The notes under the pieces were generated by a model. It saw only the letters and a list, made by a program, of their open reading frames with translations, was not told the DNA's origin and did not search any database. From NCBI GenBank assembly GCA_015228975.1, contig JADGCN010000017.1, positions 1-42,231 of the forward strand: a DNA stretch of 42,231 nt, given 5' to 3'. The position numbers and the translations under genes were made by a program. Shown here piece after piece: positions 1 to 9,198 of this stretch; the stretch's first letter is position 1, and the number at the start of each line of letters is the position of its first letter. Source of the stretch: Magnetococcales bacterium (lineage in GTDB: Bacteria > Pseudomonadota > Magnetococcia > Magnetococcales > UBA8363).

Positions 1-713
1 TCCACCCAAAAACGTCTTCCCGATCTGTTGTTCTTGCTGAAGGATGATTTGATCTTTCATCTGGAGTTGCAAAGCAGCTCCGATGGCATGGACTGGCGCA
101 TGCTGATCTATTACTCGTTGATATGTCAGCGTTATCCGGGCAAGGTTTTGATTCAGAAAGTGCTGTACGTTGGGCTAAAAGAGTGGCACCCTGGATCGGC
201 AATTGCGGAGCCGAATTTATCCTTCCGCTACGAGGTGATTGACATCCGTAGCATCGACTGTCGGGAGCTGCTGGACAAGCCCGTTCTTGGAAGAAAATAT
301 CCTGGCTATCCTTTGTCAGATCGACAACCAGAAAGAGGTGATCCAGGAAAGCTTGTATCGAATCAGTGAACTGCCGATCAAAGCCAGGGCTGACGCCCTG
401 ACGAAATTAGTCATCTTATCCAGGTTGCGTAGGTTGGAAACGGTAGTCAAAACTTAAGGCTGAAGAAATGTCACTGAGCTTCAATGTCATGGAAAACGAT
501 GTGCTGCGGCTTTTGTTCATGAAGGCTCAGATGGATAGCGAACAAAAAGGCGAGGCTAAAATCCTCACCCGCCAATTGCACAGCCGCTTCGGCATCGTGC
601 CCGAATGGGCTATTGAGAAAATTGCCAAGGCCGATCTTCAATCTTTGGAGGAGTGGAGCCTGCGCATCTTCGATGTTCAGTCCCTGGACGACGTTTTTTC
701 GGACAATGTGTGA
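1..713 (+). pseudogene. Rpn/PD-(D/E)XK nuclease-like protein, 5'-truncated and frameshifted
   Basis: The 5' end lies outside the window. Reading in frame from base 1 gives RLPDLLFLLKDDLIFHLELQ, which resembles the nuclease core of Rpn-like (recombination-promoting nuclease, formerly 'transposase') proteins, with an acidic residue before an E-x-Q strand. The family-like order then continues in three frames: frame 1 to about base 288, frame 2 (about 287-457; ILAILCQIDNQKEVIQ, then RRLETVV), and frame 3 (459-713; EEMSLSFNVMEN, then a C-terminal part ending DVFSDNV). Each junction is explained by one extra base: a G in the GG at 289-290 and an A in the A-run at 449-452. Both breaks sit in short homopolymers, so they are either real decay or sequencing indels. 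The family assignment is by resemblance of order and motifs. Confidence 0.7.
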
Positions 714-839
714 CACTTTTTACCGAAAAAGTTTGCGGCATCGTTCTGGTATTCGGTCGAGGCCCGAAGCGAACTTTGTTTTATTCAATTGTTGGGTTCT
801 ATTTTGCTGTTGTCGAAAGGGAAAAGGACCAGTTGTCAC

Positions 840-3131
840 ATGACTACCATCAACGACGAGTTGCCAAGGCTATTGGCCCGGGTTAAACGCGCAGGAGATT
901 TTTACGTTTCTGGAAGGATGGATATATACGCCCCCCTACTGAAGGTGGATGGGGTTGGCCCGATATCCCTTCCATTTATGCCCGTTCAGGCGGAACAGCT
1001 CATTGCCATCGCCGAGCAAGCCCCCTATGGCCGTGGTCAAGAAACCTTGATTGACACCAGCGTTCGCAAGACATGGCAGATTCACGCTGATCATGTCCAT
1101 ATTGGTGGTCAGCGTTGGCAAGAAACGCTAAAAACCATCGTTCGCCGATCCGCAGAAGGTCTGGGTGTCGGTGAAAACATCAAGGCAGAACTTTATAAAC
1201 TCTTGATTTATGATGAGGGCGGGTTCTTTTTAAGCCATCGTGACACCGAGAAAGTGGACGGTATGTTTGCCACCTTGGTTGTTGTCATGCCCTCTGTGTA
1301 TTCTGGTGGTGAATTGGTTATCCGCCATCAAGAGCGCCAGGTTCGACTCGACCTCAAGTGCGATGAACCCTCCGAGGTGGCCTTTGCAGCGTTTTATGCG
1401 GATTGCAGACATGAGGTGTTGCCCGTAACATCGGGTTGTCGTTTGGTTCTTGTCTACAATTTATTGCAGCCCGGTGATAACCACCGAGCCAAACCTCCCA
1501 ATTACCACAACGAGGAAGGGAAGATTGCTACTTTACTGCGACAGTGGGCACAAGATAGATTGGAGTTTGGCAGGAATTCTCCAGAAAAACTGGTTTATCC
1601 CCTGGAGCACGCCTACACCGAAGCTGGGATTTCGTTTTCTTCGTTAAAGGGTGAAGATTCTGCAAGGGCCTCGGCACTCGTTGCTGCGGCACGCCAGGCA
1701 GATTGTGAAATCCATTTGGCATTACTTTCCATCGCTGAAAGTGGCACTGCCGAGTACGCCTCAGATTTCGTAAGGCACCGGGGACAGTATGTTGCTGAAC
1801 TTGAAGTGGGCGAGATCTGTGAACGAAACCTGTCCCTTTCCAATTGGCAACATCCCGATGGTGGCGGATTCGATTTTGGAGAATTTCCTTTTTTTGATGG
1901 TGAACTTTCCCCGCCAGATATCTTTGAGGATTCGGATCCCGATGAGTTGGAGTTTGAAGAAGCAACGGGCAATGAGGGACCATCCTTTGAAAGACTTTAC
2001 CGTAGTGCCGCCCTTGTCCTATGGCCAAAAGACCAAACACTTGTAGTCCTTTGTCAGGGAGGTTTGTCGGTGACCCTGCCTTATCTCAATGGTTTGGTAG
2101 ACCAATGGTGCGCGAACAGACAAGATTTTCGTTCCCCTCTTTGGCTCCAGGCACATACCCTCGCCAAACACATGATCCTCGGATGGCCAAGAAATCCGCA
2201 TCATTCCTGGATGCGACAAGAGAAAACGCCCCGTGAATCTTGGATGCTCACTCTTCTGAAGCGTCTTGGGGATACAGAACACATCGAAACCTTTCTTTCT
2301 GAACTTTCAGTCCAGGGTGTCTATGGAAAGGAAGATAATCAGGCTATCGTTGATGCCCTGAAGCTTCTGCCCGCGCCAGTAGCTACAGGACTGGTCGAAC
2401 GTATTGTGTTCGAGAACATAAAGGAGCGTCTCTACGCATGCGGTGACTTGTTGGCCCGGGCAGTTGAAATATTCAGGGGTGACCAGTCGGATGGTTTACG
2501 CCCAGCAGCCAATGTGCTGTTGGCGTCTCTCCCTGCCGACAGCGATCAATCTTCCACATCCGTGTTTTGGCGGCAGTCCAAGTCCATTGAGCCTGACTTT
2601 ATCGTTGATCTCCTGAATGTGCTGGGATCTCTGGATGGCACATTGGCCAATCAAGCGGTCAGTATTCTCTTGGCCAATCCCGTGACGTTCCATCTGGATA
2701 AGGTTCTCATCCCTGCCACGCTTAATTTGTGCAACCAGTCTGGAATACATGATTTGACGTCGTTCAAACGTCTTTGGGGGGCCTGCCTGGACCATTTGCG
2801 TACTCGCAGTGTCGAGCCGTTGGAGCCACCAAATACTTGGAGCCGTGCCAATTTCTTGACTTGTCAATGTGTACCGTGTATGGAACTGGCGCGCTTTCTC
2901 GCCAATCCATTAGAAAAAGTCTGGGTTTATAAAGCTGCTGAAGCGAAACGAAGTCACGTTTCCTCCGTCATACGGGGCAGCGAATGCGATGTGGATTGGG
3001 AAATCGACCGGAGTACCCGTCCTTATGCGCTCATCTGTACCAAGAATCAAGTCAGTTATGAGAAGAAGGTTTGCCAACGCAAACATGATTTTGAAAATTT
3101 GGCAAAACTTAAAAATTGCAGTTGGCAATAG
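840..3131 (+). CDS. Large 2-oxoglutarate/Fe(II)-dependent oxygenase-like protein (763 aa)
   Basis: The N-terminal 210 residues look like a prolyl-4-hydroxylase-type double-stranded beta-helix. An HRD iron triad start (H133, D135) is followed by SGGELVI, a distal H191 in CRHEVLPV, and R201 as the likely 2-oxoglutarate-binding arginine. The remaining 550 residues are not recognised; they include an acidic stretch around residues 340-385 and a C-terminal region with CVPC and several further cysteines. The ATG at 840 is preferred over the TTG at 789 because the intervening residues look non-coding, although the ribosome site is weak (AAGGACC). The hydroxylation substrate is unknown. The gene stands alone between a pseudogene and glycosyltransferases; a coupled role in polysaccharide biology would be only a guess. 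Confidence 0.75.
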   Translation: MTTINDELPRLLARVKRAGDFYVSGRMDIYAPLLKVDGVGPISLPFMPVQAEQLIAIAEQAPYGRGQETLIDTSVRKTWQIHADHVHIGGQRWQETLKTIVRRSAEGLGVGENIKAELYKLLIYDEGGFFLSHRDTEKVDGMFATLVVVMPSVYSGGELVIRHQERQVRLDLKCDEPSEVAFAAFYADCRHEVLPVTSGCRLVLVYNLLQPGDNHRAKPPNYHNEEGKIATLLRQWAQDRLEFGRNSPEKLVYPLEHAYTEAGISFSSLKGEDSARASALVAAARQADCEIHLALLSIAESGTAEYASDFVRHRGQYVAELEVGEICERNLSLSNWQHPDGGGFDFGEFPFFDGELSPPDIFEDSDPDELEFEEATGNEGPSFERLYRSAALVLWPKDQTLVVLCQGGLSVTLPYLNGLVDQWCANRQDFRSPLWLQAHTLAKHMILGWPRNPHHSWMRQEKTPRESWMLTLLKRLGDTEHIETFLSELSVQGVYGKEDNQAIVDALKLLPAPVATGLVERIVFENIKERLYACGDLLARAVEIFRGDQSDGLRPAANVLLASLPADSDQSSTSVFWRQSKSIEPDFIVDLLNVLGSLDGTLANQAVSILLANPVTFHLDKVLIPATLNLCNQSGIHDLTSFKRLWGACLDHLRTRSVEPLEPPNTWSRANFLTCQCVPCMELARFLANPLEKVWVYKAAEAKRSHVSSVIRGSECDVDWEIDRSTRPYALICTKNQVSYEKKVCQRKHDFENLAKLKNCSWQ

Positions 3132-3182
3132 GTTGCGGGAATACAATCGAGCCGTCATTCGGTGCATCACCATGCCAAGATC

Positions 3183-4370
3183 ATGGATATTTTAACGTTT
3201 ACCACGCTGTATCCCAATGATTCCCAACCCAATCATGGGTTGTTTGTGGAGCATCGTATCCGGCGACTGACACAAAGTGGCCAAGCTAACGTCAGGGTCC
3301 TGGCACCGGTGGCATGGTTTCCCTTTACCCATCCGCGATTTGGCAATTATTCCGGTTTGGCCCGTATCCCGCGGCGTGATCAACGCCATGGCGTGATCAT
3401 CGAGCATCCGCGCTATCCCCTGATCCCGAAAATAGGTATGAACCTGACCCCTTTGACCATGGCGGTCGCCATGATAGGACCCTTGCGGAGAATGATTCGG
3501 GAAGGTTTTAATTTTCAATTGATTGATGCCCATTTTTTATATCCTGATGGCGTCGCCGCAGCATTGCTGGGACAATGGTTTCACCGCCCCGTGGTGATGA
3601 CGGGTCGTGGGACCGATGTCACCTTGCTGCCGCAATTCCATGGGCCACGACGCATGATCACCTGGGCATCGCGACACTCGGCGGCAATGATTACGGTATG
3701 CCATGCCCTGAAGGAGGCGTTGTTGCCGTTGGCTATTCCCGAACACCACATTCGGGTGTTACCCAACGGTGTTGACCTGGAATTGTTTCGCCCATTGGAC
3801 CGGGACAGGGCACGCGAAGAGTTGGGGGTCACCGGGATAACATTGTTGTCGGTGGGGCATTTGGTACAGCGCAAGGGTCATGATATTCCCATACGGGCGT
3901 TGACACGACTGCCTGACGTCCGATTGGTGATCGCTGGGGGTGGCGGGACTTTTGAGGATGACAACGAGTTGGCGTTGAAACAATTGGCCCATGACTTGGG
4001 CGTTCAGGATCGGGTGCATTTTGCGGGTGGCGTTTTGCAAACACGTTTGCCAATCTATTATTCCGCCGCCGATATCCTTGTGTTGGCCTCGGCGCGGGAG
4101 GGGCGGGCCAATGTGCTTCTGGAAGCCATGGCCTGTGGGTTGCCGGTTATCACGTCACCGGTATGGGGCAATCCCGAGGCGGTAACGGCTCCCGAGGCGG
4201 GTGTCATCATGCGGGAACGTTCGGTGGATGGATTGGTCGAGGCGTTTCATCGTTTGATGTCGGCCATGCCGGATCGCGCCATGACCCGGCGCTATGCCGA
4301 AAAATTTTCCTGGGATCAGACCACCCGGGATCAAATTGAACTTTTTCAAACCATCCTGCAAAAAGATTAA
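3183..4370 (+). CDS. Glycosyltransferase, GT4 family (395 aa)
   Basis: A GT-B fold glycosyltransferase that would transfer a sugar from a nucleotide donor in the cytoplasm, probably for envelope or exported polysaccharide. It starts with the family-typical N-terminal strand (MDILTFTTLYPND) and a loop with HGLFVEHR. The acceptor domain has DAHFLYPDG, the linker has VLPNGVDLELF, and the donor domain has LLSVGHLVQRKGHD. The E-x7-E nucleotide-sugar motif is in REGRANVLLEAMACGLPV. The ATG at 3183 is chosen over an ATG at 3162 because it starts exactly at the first beta strand. The next glycosyltransferase follows after 43 bases, so they are probably co-transcribed. The sugar specificity cannot be read from sequence. 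Confidence 0.9.
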   Translation: MDILTFTTLYPNDSQPNHGLFVEHRIRRLTQSGQANVRVLAPVAWFPFTHPRFGNYSGLARIPRRDQRHGVIIEHPRYPLIPKIGMNLTPLTMAVAMIGPLRRMIREGFNFQLIDAHFLYPDGVAAALLGQWFHRPVVMTGRGTDVTLLPQFHGPRRMITWASRHSAAMITVCHALKEALLPLAIPEHHIRVLPNGVDLELFRPLDRDRAREELGVTGITLLSVGHLVQRKGHDIPIRALTRLPDVRLVIAGGGGTFEDDNELALKQLAHDLGVQDRVHFAGGVLQTRLPIYYSAADILVLASAREGRANVLLEAMACGLPVITSPVWGNPEAVTAPEAGVIMRERSVDGLVEAFHRLMSAMPDRAMTRRYAEKFSWDQTTRDQIELFQTILQKD

Positions 4371-4413
4371 GGTTGGCAATCATGCTTTGCAACAGATTGG
4401 ATGCGCAACAATA

Positions 4414-5505
4414 ATGGGCAAGATTCGGGAAACATGGTGGCGACTGGCCCAACTTGCGGCCCATGAATGGCGTGGACGCCGTCATCGGCAGGTGCATTTT
4501 GTGACCGATTATGCCAATTGGTCTTTCAAATGGGATGCTCATTATATCACCACAGGATTGAGCCGGCATCTTCACGATGCCGTGCCCATTATTACAACCC
4601 CCTGGCATTTGCGGCATCAAATCATTTTGTTTGGTAATCGCTATCCCTGGTTTTTCGGTCCCAGGCATCGTTTGCATCGCTCCAATACGGTGTTCCTGAC
4701 GTGGTTTCACGGGGATCCCGCCGATACCAATGAACGCATGCAAGAGATGTTCAAACAACTTCCGCACATTTTTGATCGCATGGCCGGAGTTATCGTCACC
4801 TGTCAGATCTCCAGAAATATATTGATTGACCACGGTGTTGCCGAGGAGAAACTGATTACCATTCCCCTCGGTGTTGACTTGCAAACATTTTGTCCACCAA
4901 CGCCGGAGGATAAAAAACGGATTCGTGCCGATCTGAATATTCCCGAAGGTGCATTTTGTGTCGGTTCCTTTCAAAAGGATGGTACAGGGTGGGGGGATGG
5001 GTTGGATCCCAAGCTGGTGAAAGGCCCCGATGTGTTTTTGGATGCCCTGGCCAGGGTCACGATTCCCAAGGAACGGTTGCTGGTGTTTCTTACTGGTCCG
5101 GCCCGGGGTTATGTCAAAAATGGCCTGGATCAGTTGGGTATTCCCTGGCGACACCTGTATGTCGATGAGTATTTGGATATCGTCCCCTGTTACCAGGCTT
5201 TGGATGCTTATGTGATTGCCTCTCGTGCTGAGGGGGGACCGAAAGCTTTGATGGAGAGTTGGGCGTGCGGTGTCCCCGTGGTCTCCACACGGGTTGGCAT
5301 GCCTGCGGATCGTATTCAAACAGGAGTGAACGGCATGTTGGCTGATGTTGAGGACAGTCGTGCCTTGGCAGAAGCACTGGACGCCCTTTTTTATAGGACC
5401 GATCTTTATCAGACATGCCGCACGGGTGGATTGGACTCAGTGCAAGCTCTGGATTGGCGTTATATCGCTCAGGGGTATTTCAACGCGATTAAGAATTATA
5501 TTTAA
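4414..5505 (+). CDS. Glycosyltransferase, GT4-like (363 aa)
   Basis: A second GT-B glycosyltransferase, more divergent in its N-terminal acceptor half (HFVTDYANWSFKWDAHYI). The donor half is clear: the linker TIPLGVDLQTFCPP, then FCVGSFQKDG, and the E-x7-E motif in SRAEGGPKALMESWACGVPVV. The ATG at 4414 is used because the in-frame region upstream (from 4294) overlaps the preceding gene. No convincing ribosome site is visible, so translation may depend on the upstream gene. It is probably in one transcription unit with the GT4 gene before it and ends facing the histidine kinase gene on the other strand. Confidence 0.85.
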   Translation: MGKIRETWWRLAQLAAHEWRGRRHRQVHFVTDYANWSFKWDAHYITTGLSRHLHDAVPIITTPWHLRHQIILFGNRYPWFFGPRHRLHRSNTVFLTWFHGDPADTNERMQEMFKQLPHIFDRMAGVIVTCQISRNILIDHGVAEEKLITIPLGVDLQTFCPPTPEDKKRIRADLNIPEGAFCVGSFQKDGTGWGDGLDPKLVKGPDVFLDALARVTIPKERLLVFLTGPARGYVKNGLDQLGIPWRHLYVDEYLDIVPCYQALDAYVIASRAEGGPKALMESWACGVPVVSTRVGMPADRIQTGVNGMLADVEDSRALAEALDALFYRTDLYQTCRTGGLDSVQALDWRYIAQGYFNAIKNYI

Positions 5506-5578
5506 GCAGTAAAAGGTTACCATTGTTTAGAGTGCTGCAATAAAGGACGTTTGTGACACCAGGGTCAGAAAATAATGC

Positions 5579-8500
5579 TTATGCGCCATCACGATAGGAT
5601 TGTACCCAGGATTCCAGCGCCTTTTGGATATCGGGCCATATCGTCAGCATGTGTTGAATAATCAATCGCATGCGCTCTTCCCTGTCGGGATCATTTTTTA
5701 AAGATTCCAACTCACTTCCCAACTTTGCCAGTATGGGTACCCCAGCATAACCCGATTGGGATTTCAGGCTGTGGGCGGCCCTCGTCACCTTGTCATAGCC
5801 ATGCTTCGCCAATTCGCTGGTCATCGTATCCAAATGGCGTGGCACAGCGGTCAGGTATTCCTGAATCAAACGTTGAACCTGCACAGGATCGTTTTTAAAG
5901 ATCATGGCCATGGATGCCAGGGCTTTTGTGTCCAGATGGTTGGGCTCATCTTTCGCTGATTCCGCCTGGGGGAGGGGGGGGATTTCTTGTTCACCCGGTT
6001 TGTTTTCGTTCCAAATGATGTCTCCCAACCAACGGGTCAACATCCGTTCCAACATGTCCCAGCGCACCGGTTTGGGTAAATGGTCATCCATTCCCGCTTC
6101 CAGGCAGCGCCGTCGATCTTCCTCCAAGGCGTGCGCCGTCATGGCGATGATGGGAAGGGCAGTTTTTTCGGATGCGGCTTCCATGGAACGGATGGCCCGA
6201 GACGCTTCCAGCCCATCCATGATCGGCATTTGGACATCCATCAACACCAGGTCGAAATCGCCGTTTTTGACCTTTTCCACAGCTTCAGCGCCGTTGGTGG
6301 CCAAGGTGACCTCCAGGCCCAATTGTTTGAGCATGCCCATGGCGACTTGTTGGTTGATGACGGTGTCCTCCACCAGGAGTACCCGACCTTGATAGTGGGC
6401 GCTCTGGCCAACCGGCTTGCCTTCCTGAAGCTTTTTTTCTTTGACCAAATGTTTCTGTGTTTTGATCAAGGCGGCCAAGCCATCCAAAATTTTGGTTTTC
6501 CCTGCGGGTTTCATGATGCACAGGTCGATGCCGGCGGCGCGCAACACATCCCGGGGTGGCTGCATGCCAGAGCTGAACAACATGATGTGAACTGGTGGGA
6601 TGTCGGGGTCGTGACGAATGGAACGTGCCAATTCGAGACCATCCATCTCCGGCATGTGAAAGTCGATGATGGCTACACGAAACGCAGCACGGCGATTGCG
6701 CGGATCCTTTTGGCGGCGCAACGCCGCCAGCGCCAGGGGACCCGATTCGACACTGCGAAAGGGAATGCCCCATGATTTAAAATAATTTTCCAAAATAATA
6801 CGGTTGGTTTCGTTGTCATCGACAATAAGGACATAAGCGCCGCGCAAACTTTCCACGGCCCCTTCCCGGTCGTGATCGATGTCGATGAACGGGATGGAAA
6901 AGTGAAACGTCGACCCCATCCCCGGGATGCTTTCGACGGTAATATTGCCGCCCATGGCTTCGACCAACTGCCGGGAGATCACCAAACCCAGGCCGGTACC
7001 GCCATATTTTCGCGTGGTGGAGCCGTCTGCCTGGGTGAATGGTTGAAAAATTTTTTCCCGGACGTTCTCGTCCATACCGATGCCGGTGTCACTGATGCGA
7101 AAGCCCACCCGGATGGCTTCATCCTGACGGGGCATGTCCCGTTTGACCTCCACGACCACTTCGCCTGTTTCCGTGAACTTGATGGCGTTGGCGATCAGGT
7201 TGATCAAAATCTGGCGCAGGCGCAGGGAATCACCCGTCAGCCGTGTGGGCAATTCCGGTTGAATGTACACGGCCAGTTCCAGCCCTTTGCCATGGGCCCG
7301 ATCCGCCAGCATGGCGGCGGTTTCCTCCACGACTTCGTTCAAGACGAAGGGCATCTCTTCCAACTCCAGGCGACCCGCCTCAATTTTGGAGAAGTCGAGG
7401 ATATCGTTGATGACCGCAAGTTGCAGTTCCGCCGATTTGATGGCGGTCGATAAAAAATGTCGTTGATTGGCATCCAATTCGGTGCGATCCAAGAGTTCCA
7501 GCATGCCGACGACCCCGTTCATCGGGGTACGGACTTCGTGGCTCATATTGGCCAGAAAGTCGCTTTTGGCGCGATTGGCTGCTTCCGCCTGTTCTTTGGC
7601 GACTTGCAACTCCCTTTCCATGCGCTTGCGTTTGCTGATGTCGGTGGCGATGCCGCACAGGACTGTCGTGGGATTATCACCGATGGCCAGGGGAAATTTG
7701 GTCATGAAAAAGACCCGTTCCCCATCTGCTCCGGTCATGGTGATTTCCGTTTCCACAGGGGCCTTTCGGTCAAGTACTTCCCGATCCGCTTCCTCCATGA
7801 TGTCTGCCAACGTGGGTTCGAAGAGGTCATGGGCTTGTTTGCCCAGGACCTCTTGGGCCGGGCGTCCCAGGAAAGTTTCGAACGAGCGATTGATGAACAA
7901 ATAACGTCCCTGGTAGTTTTTGAGAAAAACGATGCTGGACATGTTGTTCAGGATCGCTTCCATTTGCGCCTGGGCTTCCAGGCGTTCCCGTTGCGCCTTG
8001 GCCATTTGTTCCGCCATGGCTTTTTCGGCGGAGATGTCCCGGGAGGTGGCGACATATTGTTGAATCGATCCGTCGGGACTGCGAATGGGGGAAATATTGA
8101 CCCAGGCCCAGTACAGGCTGCCGTCGCGCTTGCGATTTTGAATTTCACCGCGCCAAACCTGTCCTTGCTGGATGGTGTTCCACAGTGTTTCGTTGAATTC
8201 GCGATCCTGTGCCCCCGATTTGAGTATTTTTTGATCCTTGCCCACCAATTCTTCGGCGGGATAGCCCGTGACCTCGGTGAGTTTCAGGTTGACATATTCG
8301 ATGATCCCCAGGGGATTGGTGATCATCACCATACTGGGGTTGTACTCCAATACCTTGGCCAGGCGGCGATAGTCATTTTCCACCTCTTTGAGGGCGGACA
8401 GATCCCGGATGATGATGGAATAGCGGACCTCCCGGTCAACACGGATGCGGACAACCGAATAATGCAGGGGCAATCGGGAGCCGTCCTTGCGGACCCCGGA

Positions 8501-9148
8501 TCCTTCGGTGCCGTACCCGTTGCCGGTTTCTTCGCTGTCGACCATCGTGTGTAAATATTTGGCGATACCGGGTATGAGACGATCGGCTTCGTCTCCGATG
8601 ATTTCTTGTTCGTTACAGGCGAAAATACGGGCGGCACCGTTGTTAATGGCCAGGATGATCCCGGATCCGTCGGTCGTGATGTTGCCATCGGCGGCACGTT
8701 GCAAAATGGCGTTGAAGCGATCTTCCTGGGCTGCCATCATCCGTTTGCTGCGGGCTGTTTCCAGTAGGATACGAATCCGATTTTCCAGCAATGCCAGATT
8801 GCCGGCCATGACAAAGAAATCATCCACTCCGGTCGCTACGGCTTGTCTGATATGGTCGGTGGATTCGTTGTGGTGAATCAGTGCCAAGACCGAAGTTGTC
8901 ATGGAACCGGTTAACTGCTTCAGCATTTCCAAGGTCACATGCTCATCGTTTCGCGACCAAACCATGTCGACCAGTACCAGCTCCAAAGAGAAGGTTTGCA
9001 AGAAAGCTCGAGCTTTTTCGCCATCGTCGATCATCATCGCCTGCAACCCCCACTGGGGCCAGAAAGGGGCCAGACGTTTGTTGAAACGGGAATTGGTTCC
9101 CAGCAGGAGCAGGGGAATTTTATTATCGGTGGCCGGTTCGTCATTCAT
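5579..9148 (-). CDS. BarA-like hybrid sensor histidine kinase with REC, three PAS, HisKA, HATPase, two REC and HPt (1189 aa)
   Basis: A multi-step phosphorelay kinase with no transmembrane segment, so probably a cytoplasmic sensor. Domains in order: a receiver-like domain (about 10-130, acceptor candidate D61), PAS domains (about 140-255, 262-375 and 395-508), HisKA with the H-box SHEVRTPMNGVVGM (H537), and HATPase_c (about 640-755; N box NLIANAIKF, G boxes DTGIGM and GGTGLGL). Two receivers follow (about 770-895, D829 and K880; about 922-1040, D971 and K1026), then a C-terminal HPt domain (about 1075-1170, H1126 in AAHSLKSQSG). The middle PAS has GYPAEELVGKDQKILKSG, typical of redox or small-molecule sensing PAS folds. 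It lies 50 bases after mutS on the same strand and may read through from it. The signal and the output regulator are not visible. Confidence 0.93.
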   Translation of the reverse strand: MNDEPATDNKIPLLLLGTNSRFNKRLAPFWPQWGLQAMMIDDGEKARAFLQTFSLELVLVDMVWSRNDEHVTLEMLKQLTGSMTTSVLALIHHNESTDHIRQAVATGVDDFFVMAGNLALLENRIRILLETARSKRMMAAQEDRFNAILQRAADGNITTDGSGIILAINNGAARIFACNEQEIIGDEADRLIPGIAKYLHTMVDSEETGNGYGTEGSGVRKDGSRLPLHYSVVRIRVDREVRYSIIIRDLSALKEVENDYRRLAKVLEYNPSMVMITNPLGIIEYVNLKLTEVTGYPAEELVGKDQKILKSGAQDREFNETLWNTIQQGQVWRGEIQNRKRDGSLYWAWVNISPIRSPDGSIQQYVATSRDISAEKAMAEQMAKAQRERLEAQAQMEAILNNMSSIVFLKNYQGRYLFINRSFETFLGRPAQEVLGKQAHDLFEPTLADIMEEADREVLDRKAPVETEITMTGADGERVFFMTKFPLAIGDNPTTVLCGIATDISKRKRMERELQVAKEQAEAANRAKSDFLANMSHEVRTPMNGVVGMLELLDRTELDANQRHFLSTAIKSAELQLAVINDILDFSKIEAGRLELEEMPFVLNEVVEETAAMLADRAHGKGLELAVYIQPELPTRLTGDSLRLRQILINLIANAIKFTETGEVVVEVKRDMPRQDEAIRVGFRISDTGIGMDENVREKIFQPFTQADGSTTRKYGGTGLGLVISRQLVEAMGGNITVESIPGMGSTFHFSIPFIDIDHDREGAVESLRGAYVLIVDDNETNRIILENYFKSWGIPFRSVESGPLALAALRRQKDPRNRRAAFRVAIIDFHMPEMDGLELARSIRHDPDIPPVHIMLFSSGMQPPRDVLRAAGIDLCIMKPAGKTKILDGLAALIKTQKHLVKEKKLQEGKPVGQSAHYQGRVLLVEDTVINQQVAMGMLKQLGLEVTLATNGAEAVEKVKNGDFDLVLMDVQMPIMDGLEASRAIRSMEAASEKTALPIIAMTAHALEEDRRRCLEAGMDDHLPKPVRWDMLERMLTRWLGDIIWNENKPGEQEIPPLPQAESAKDEPNHLDTKALASMAMIFKNDPVQVQRLIQEYLTAVPRHLDTMTSELAKHGYDKVTRAAHSLKSQSGYAGVPILAKLGSELESLKNDPDREERMRLIIQHMLTIWPDIQKALESWVQSYRDGA

Positions 9149-9198
9149 GGGAAAAAATGGCCTTCTTAAGGAATCATTTTTGGATGGTGTCAGCGGGT

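Noticed and set aside
4207-5319. 370-codon minus-strand frame opposite the second glycosyltransferase
   Set aside because: A shadow of the clear GT-B gene; no recognised motifs.
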